A stretch of DNA of 31,007 bases, taken from JAUSFM01 sp964343705 (GTDB taxonomy: Archaea > Nanobdellota > Nanobdellia > Woesearchaeales > UBA12501). The stretch covers positions 1 to 31,007 of the forward strand of contig CAYFJX010000016.1 of NCBI GenBank assembly GCA_964343705.1, given 5' to 3'. Position numbers and translations under genes: made by a program. The notes under the pieces are model-generated. The model searched no databases. It was not told the DNA's origin and saw only the letters and a list, made by a program, of their open reading frames with translations. Shown piece after piece: positions 30,672-31,007 of the stretch (positions within the stretch are counted from its first letter, which is position 1; each line of letters begins with the position of its first letter).

Positions 30672-30687
30672 AGACGAGAGAGCCCCT
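30670..30687. repeat. Inverted-repeat arm at the 3' end of the Lrp-type gene
   Basis: AAAGACGAGAGAGCCCCT overlaps the stop codon and is complementary to 28803-28817 and 28782-28793. Both outer transcripts of the module therefore end in the same sequence. 30688-30800 shows no gene. Confidence 0.7.
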
Positions 30688-30799
30688 TAACTGAAGTATA
30701 AATTAAAAAAGTTTTTGCCCTTAATCAATGTGATAACTGAAAGTGTGCCCCTTAAATTCTAGTCTGCTAACGCAGGATTTATTGTAACTCAAAGAAAAC

Positions 30800-30867
30800 T
30801 CTGCGCTCCCTTCGGTCGCTTGGGGACGCTGCGCTTTCGGCTACGCCTCACCCTCGTTTAACACGAA
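30800..30867. repeat. GC-rich palindromic boundary 3
   Basis: CTCCCTTCGGTCG, ACGCTGCGCTTTCGGCTACG and GTTTAAC (30856-30862) follow the order seen in boundary 1; GTTTAAC also fits the integron inverse-core pattern RYYYAAC. Confidence 0.5.
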
Positions 30868-30957
30868 TTAAGCTCAATCCTCAAAACTGCGTTTTTCGGA
30901 CTCTCTCAGCTAAAGCTTCGAGCCCTTCCTAAAGTCAGGGGAGCCTAACATCGTTAA
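30868..30957 (+). repeat. 90-base direct repeat, copy 2
   Basis: Identical to 28593-28682. It ends in GTTAAGC (30953-30959), again GTTRRRY. In this copy the outer bases AATTAAGCT (30866-30874) and AGCTTAATT (30957-30965) are complementary, so the whole repeat could close as one hairpin. The window ends 50 bases later without a further gene. Confidence 0.9.
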
Positions 30958-31007
30958 GCTTAATTTGAAAACCCTCTAAAAACGTACTCCTTGTAGTCGC
31001 TAAGCTG

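Noticed and set aside
1..31007. tRNA or rRNA genes
   Set aside because: I looked for T-loop GGTTCRAATCC-type motifs and CCA-adjacent cloverleaf patterns in the gaps and found none convincing.
30688..31007. Integrase or transposase fragment at the right edge
   Set aside because: No reading frame of useful length; only repeat and boundary sequence is visible.

Overview
The window looks like chromosomal DNA of an AT-rich archaeon, most likely a DPANN lineage of the Woesearchaeota/Pacearchaeota type. This is inferred from gene content and signals, not from a search. Archaeal markers are ribosomal proteins uL16/L10e and eS1/S3Ae, a NOG1-type GTPase, a PhoU-like regulator with an AbrB domain, a DUF483 protein, and Lrp-type regulation. 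Many genes have a TATA-like box (TTTATAAA or TTTAAATA) about 26-29 bases upstream of the start codon and no Shine-Dalgarno site, which points to leaderless transcripts. A few genes carry a clear GGTGAT-type site. Several small toxin-antitoxin pairs are scattered among housekeeping genes.

Layout. 1-2500: a RelE-family toxin and a small antitoxin that converge and overlap, a CofD/YvcK-like membrane protein, and an AbrB-RelE pair whose toxin lacks a normal start codon. 2500-5850: uL16, a TraB/ChaN-like protein, a strongly structured intergenic element, and a NOG1-like GTPase. 5840-11140: a minus-strand block with a transglutaminase-TPR protein, a methyltransferase, a DUF483 protein and a 724-residue xylose-isomerase-like TIM-barrel protein. 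11200-13740: a second structured element, a zinc-ribbon/membrane gene pair, a SlyD-like FKBP, an orphan protein and RNase HI. 13740-16750: a PemK/MazF pair joined to RNase HI, a potassium channel, a coiled-coil protein, two adjacent palindromic elements and a RelE pair. 16917-20168: gyrB carrying an HNH intein. 20171-21521: an orphan, a small protein and a hairpin/repeat array. 21522-27058: AbrB-PhoU, an IMPase-family phosphatase, a 734-residue orphan, eS1 and a cold-shock-like protein.

From about 27150 to the end the character changes to accessory DNA. There are three short modules of mostly unrecognised genes, separated by GC-rich palindromic boundaries. One gene sits between matched inverted repeats. 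A three-gene module (two unknown proteins and a tandem Lrp regulator) lies between two perfect 90-base direct repeats with heptamers like integron attC core sites. No integrase or transposase is visible.

The signals I would follow first are the hairpin/repeat array at 21188-21375, whose two main stems differ by a paired change that keeps base pairing; the 90-base direct repeats around the terminal module; and the four intergenic elements closed by perfect 11-15 base inverted arms, all different in sequence but alike in architecture.
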